From Terebella lapidaria (Eukaryota; Annelida; Polychaeta; Terebellida; Terebellidae), in NCBI GenBank assembly GCA_949152475.1, contig OX424557.1, positions 26,411,462 to 26,475,461 on the forward strand: a stretch of DNA of 64,000 nucleotides, in the 5' to 3' direction. The notes below the pieces were generated by a model. The model saw nothing but the letters and a program-made list of their open reading frames with translations, was not told where the DNA came from and searched no databases. The position numbers were made by a program, and so were the translations under genes. Shown here in pieces: positions 60,411-64,000 of the stretch. The first letter of the stretch is position 1, and the number at the start of each line of letters is the position of its first letter.

Positions 60411-63158
60411 ATGGCATTTTTGATGTGTGGATCAGAAGGCGGACACAATAAGGATAATATTCCCGGAATTAGACCAAACAACCCAACAACACAATGCTTT
60501 GGTGAGTGAACGCATCTATTCAATTCATCGCTAGCATAGACATCATTTACTGGGTTCTAATCAAAATTGCAGTGGATAATCCCAATATTGTTCATTTTAG
60601 GTTTGCGGACAATGTTGTCACAACCAACACAGATGGAATCTTTCACAGTGCCAATCACAAGGGGCGAGATTGGTTTTGGATTCACTGTCACTGGATTCAA
60701 CCCTGCAAAGATCAAAGCTGTCAAACAAGGTACATTACATAAATTTCACGATCGTCCGAAAGCAGTCTGTCCGAATCTACTCACAAGTATAATATTGAAT
60801 ATCACAAAAATCATTTTTTATTTTATTAATTTTACCAGAGTCTACAGCTTATCTGGCTGGTCTAAGAAAAGGTGACAGCGTCATCAGAATCAACGGAGAG
60901 AACGTGTCTGGTTTCCTGGCCGAGAGTGTTGCCAAGATTGTCAGGTTAGAGAAAATAATGTGTAAATGAAGTTAAAAGCATCATAATATGAGACTGTAAT
61001 TACTGGTAATGAACAATCTCTATATAGAATAAATTTTTCTTTCAGGGAGTCAAAAAAGCACATCGTTCTGGAGATTGAGAGAAAATGTAGAATAGACACA
61101 ACTCCAAAACAGCAACTTGATCCAGAACCCACAAGTACAGGGCCGCTTGAGACTCAAGAGTCAAGAGGACTCCTGACTGACTGTGACCACGAACAGGACC
61201 TTGTGTCTGCAGTCGACGACTTGATCCACTGCGAGAAGCAGTTTCTGGCCCAGATGCATTATGGGAGTCAGAGATATTCCGCACCCCTGAGACGTGATCT
61301 AATATCGCCCACAGAACACGTGACATTGTTCCAAAATGTGGAGAAACTCGTGGCACTATCTGAGTACAACCTACACAAGTTACAGCTGGAAGTAGCGGGA
61401 TACACAGAGACACAGAGCTGTCGGGGAAGTTTGACAGACACCATCGGCTCGGTATACTTGCCCAAGTCTCTGATGATGTCGGATGTCTATGAGCAGTATT
61501 GTAATGGAATCCAGACCTCACTCCGCCTCCTTGCTGAGCTCAGAGAGTACGAAGAGTTTGAGGCCTTTCTCAAGGTGAGACACATTGTGATGAAGCCTCG
61601 TTGCATGTAAATAGGCTGTCACAAAAATGATGGAAAAGACATTGATGAATATGCATGTACATATATTAATCTTTGTGTATTAACAGGAAGATTATCAAAA
61701 GAAAGAAGAGACAACAATTTCTGCTTTCATACGATCACCACTACAGGTAAATATAACTCTTGGTTTAGGATAATGTTTCAAGTGTTATTATGTGCAAGCA
61801 TATATAATAAAAATAAATGGGAAGAAAATAATGTCAGATTTCTGTTTCACACATTCCTTTGGTTTTTTTTCAGCATTTAACAGCAGATTCTCTCACAATG
61901 TGAAACTACTGACTCCCCAGTTCACAATCTGGCTCAAGTCGTAGACAGTGAGTGTACCTTTCATCATTGATTAATGATGTTACGAATGTAGGGTATCGGC
62001 ACATTTTACTCAAATAGGCACGTGATCCAACTAAGTAGAACATTTTATTTATGAATCCTTGACTTTACAGCACTGCGACAGACCTGTAACCGCATCAACG
62101 AAAACAACACCCGTCGCTCTACCAGTATGACGTCACTGATCTCAAGGTCATCCTGCAGTTCCAGGGCATCCGCATCATCAAGATCATCTCTGGGATCCGT
62201 GTCCAGTTTGTCGTCAGTCAGCAGTCTGGATTCCTTGTCCAGCAGTTTTGCCTCGCCTCGCTCTAGATCTGCTCCTGGGTCGTCCAGGAATAGATCCAAC
62301 ACTGGATCGTCCCCAGACAGTACTGGATCCTTCCCTCACAGTGTCGGATCATCCTCTAGCAGTATCGGGTCCAGTGTGGATCCTGATGTCATGGACATCC
62401 AGAGTCGACTCATCTTCTCAGATGATGTCCAGGTATGCATACTGACTCATTGACGTGGTCTCTGTATTTAATTCGTGAAATGTCAATATATACACCTGTA
62501 TCAAAACATGTTTTTGGAGTTCCGATGCTTTCTCCTTTCAGCCATTCCAATTAGCCACAGCGACACGTCACATGATATACGCAGGCGAGCTGACTCATGT
62601 CAACGGAGACAAGGTTTGTTATGTTTTAGACTGCTAAAAATTACTGATCCGGACATAAATTGAAGCAATGAGAGGTAAATTTAAAATAACTCTGAACAGT
62701 CTATATATGCAGTATTGATACCCGATTTCAGCTGTACATCATTCTGTTGAGTGATTTGCTGCTGCTGACAAAGTTGGAGGTTGACGATCGTCTGCTTTTG
62801 GTGGAAAACCCGATCCTTCTTATTGACGTCATCAACACCGAATATGGAGAGTCTGATTGTAAGTAACAATATATAGTGAAAATTGGCATTGACAAAAGTA
62901 TACTAATAAACAAGTGGTATGGCAGGCCTAGCTGAATTTAAGATATGCCCTAACAAAACATTTTTTTTGTGTTTGACAGCACTGGACGTGTGTCTGACGA
63001 TCGAGGCCGGGATCGACGAGGATTGGGTGGAGGAATGTGACGTCATCCTCACAGCGCCCTCCCTCGAGCAGAAATACACATGGAAAAACATCTTGGAACA
63101 GCGGATAAAATCCTGCCAAGCCCAACGAGACTTCCTGAATGCTGAAAACTTCTTTTGA
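60411..63158 (+). CDS. PDZ-DH-PH RhoGEF, copy C, with altered exon 6
   Basis: Ten exons: 60411-60501, 60601-60729, 60839-60944, 61046-61574, 61687-61746, exon 6 (61874 or 61884)-61947, 62071-62432, 62542-62613, 62732-62858, 62980-63158. It is closest to copy A. Exon 6 has lost 20 nt relative to A (between TTTAACA and GCAGATTCTC). With the old acceptor (AG at 61872-61873) the frame shifts and meets TGA at 61901-61903. The deletion junction makes a new AG, and splicing there (exon start 61884) restores the frame at QILSQCETTD, giving about 572 aa that lack HLTNLTECLQ of CR3. All other exons are intact, and PDZ, Ser linker, PH and the NAENFF end are kept. It is either a working variant with weakened DH or a recent pseudogene. 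Confidence 0.85.
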
Positions 63159-64000
63159 AAGTTTGATGATGATTCTTCTAGACATTAGTAGCATATTGTG
63201 ATATGTAATGTCTGTGCGTGCGTTCAGCATCAATGAAAGTATTGACAAATGTGTAGATATGAGAGCCAGTTTATGGACGAAAACGGTCACATGTATTCTG
63301 ATATATGAACTACTTTCATTGAAATGTTATTGTTGGTATTATCAAACTGAATTTGTACATACATCGTATTGTTGTGTATATTCTAAAAAAAATTCAATGT
63401 GTACATAGTTGTGTATATATCATTCAGATATTTATATTGTGCCATATTTGGAGGAACAAAAAAAAAACGTGCAAGCAATAAATCCGTCGTTATTCAGTCT
63501 GATGAAGATGCTTCAATTGTCTCGGTTTTGAACGCACATAATGTACAAGCTAACAAAAATCTCTAAAATATTAGCTATATTCGTTGTATCTGAAGTAGAA
63601 AATATATGAGAAAGAGAACTCATCTCAGCTTAGGGGACTGAGCAGGATATTATCCTCAATGCTAGTTGCAGATTGGTGACTATTGTACATGAGAAACATA
63701 TCACAAGAAACAAACTTAACATTCGTTCTCCAGAATAATTACATGAATATTATTACACGGATTTTTATTACTGATAACCATAGAATATTAATGATTAAAT
63801 TTTGAAAGGCTGAAAGGCTCCTTTATTGGTCTTATCTGAATATAGCTGAGATTCTGATAGACTGTCCAAAGATTATTTAACTTCTTATTGACAATTATAG
63901 CCCTCAAATAAAGCTCGACGTATTAGTGATCACTATGCATATCTACGTCTATAAAGTTTGGAATATCACGAAAACTGGACAATTAGCAACACATTTAACA
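63159..64000 (+). other. 3' flank of copy C and start of a D block
   Basis: AATAAA at 63477-63482 matches the copy A signal. From about 63830 (GCTGAGATTCTGATAGACTG) the sequence parallels D block 1a, so the array probably continues past the window. Confidence 0.65.

Overview
The window is animal nuclear DNA: AT-rich, with split genes bounded by GT/AG splice sites, large introns, minisatellites and many small transposons. The gene families (a fucolectin/FN3 receptor, GIPC, PDZ-DH-PH RhoGEFs), the frequent ACATGTA words and the pearl/Helentron-like repeats suggest a marine invertebrate. A spiralian such as a brachiopod or mollusc is my best guess, but the phylum cannot be fixed from this sequence alone. 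I saw no tRNA, rRNA, CRISPR array or clear retroviral element.

Layout. (1) 1-3770: a 43-bp minisatellite of roughly 87 units. (2) 4458-11024, minus strand: nine exons of a type I membrane protein with signal peptide, two fucolectin (F5/8C-like) domains, two FN3-like domains, a Thr/Pro stalk and a TM helix; its cytoplasmic part lies beyond the left edge. One intron holds about 45 copies of a 35-bp repeat grown from the exon 4 splice donor. A second signal-peptide exon with its own TATA box lies at 14405-14462. (3) 11.3-21.3 kb: mostly repeats, including two copies of a 1.3-1.6 kb TIR element, a foldback element made of palindromes, and a lone copy of the hairpin-ended family described below. 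(4) 22135-27789, plus strand: a complete five-exon GIPC gene (334 aa). (5) 30.44-41.11 kb: a nested cluster of hairpin-ended, Helentron/pearl-like elements with (CCGT)n tracts and ~134-bp tandem cores full of AGGTCA half-sites. A lone conserved-looking exon (33274-33402) sits inside it. (6) 41.1-64 kb: a tandem array of three ten-exon PDZ-DH-PH RhoGEF genes, all plus strand, with four copies of the upstream block (one without a gene).

The two repeat-rich points of most interest are linked. The paralogous block at 48.3-49.2 kb acts as an empty site for the 10.7-kb repeat cluster, so the cluster, with the lone exon inside it, was inserted into the array. The RhoGEF copies are also unusual: a Ser-rich linker of roughly 80-90 residues splits DH from PH, the DH CR3 lacks the usual KPVQR core, and copy C has a 20-nt exon deletion whose junction creates a new in-frame splice acceptor. 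Known biology of GIPC (it recruits the RhoGEF Syx/PLEKHG5) makes its proximity to a RhoGEF array notable, but a functional link is only inference.
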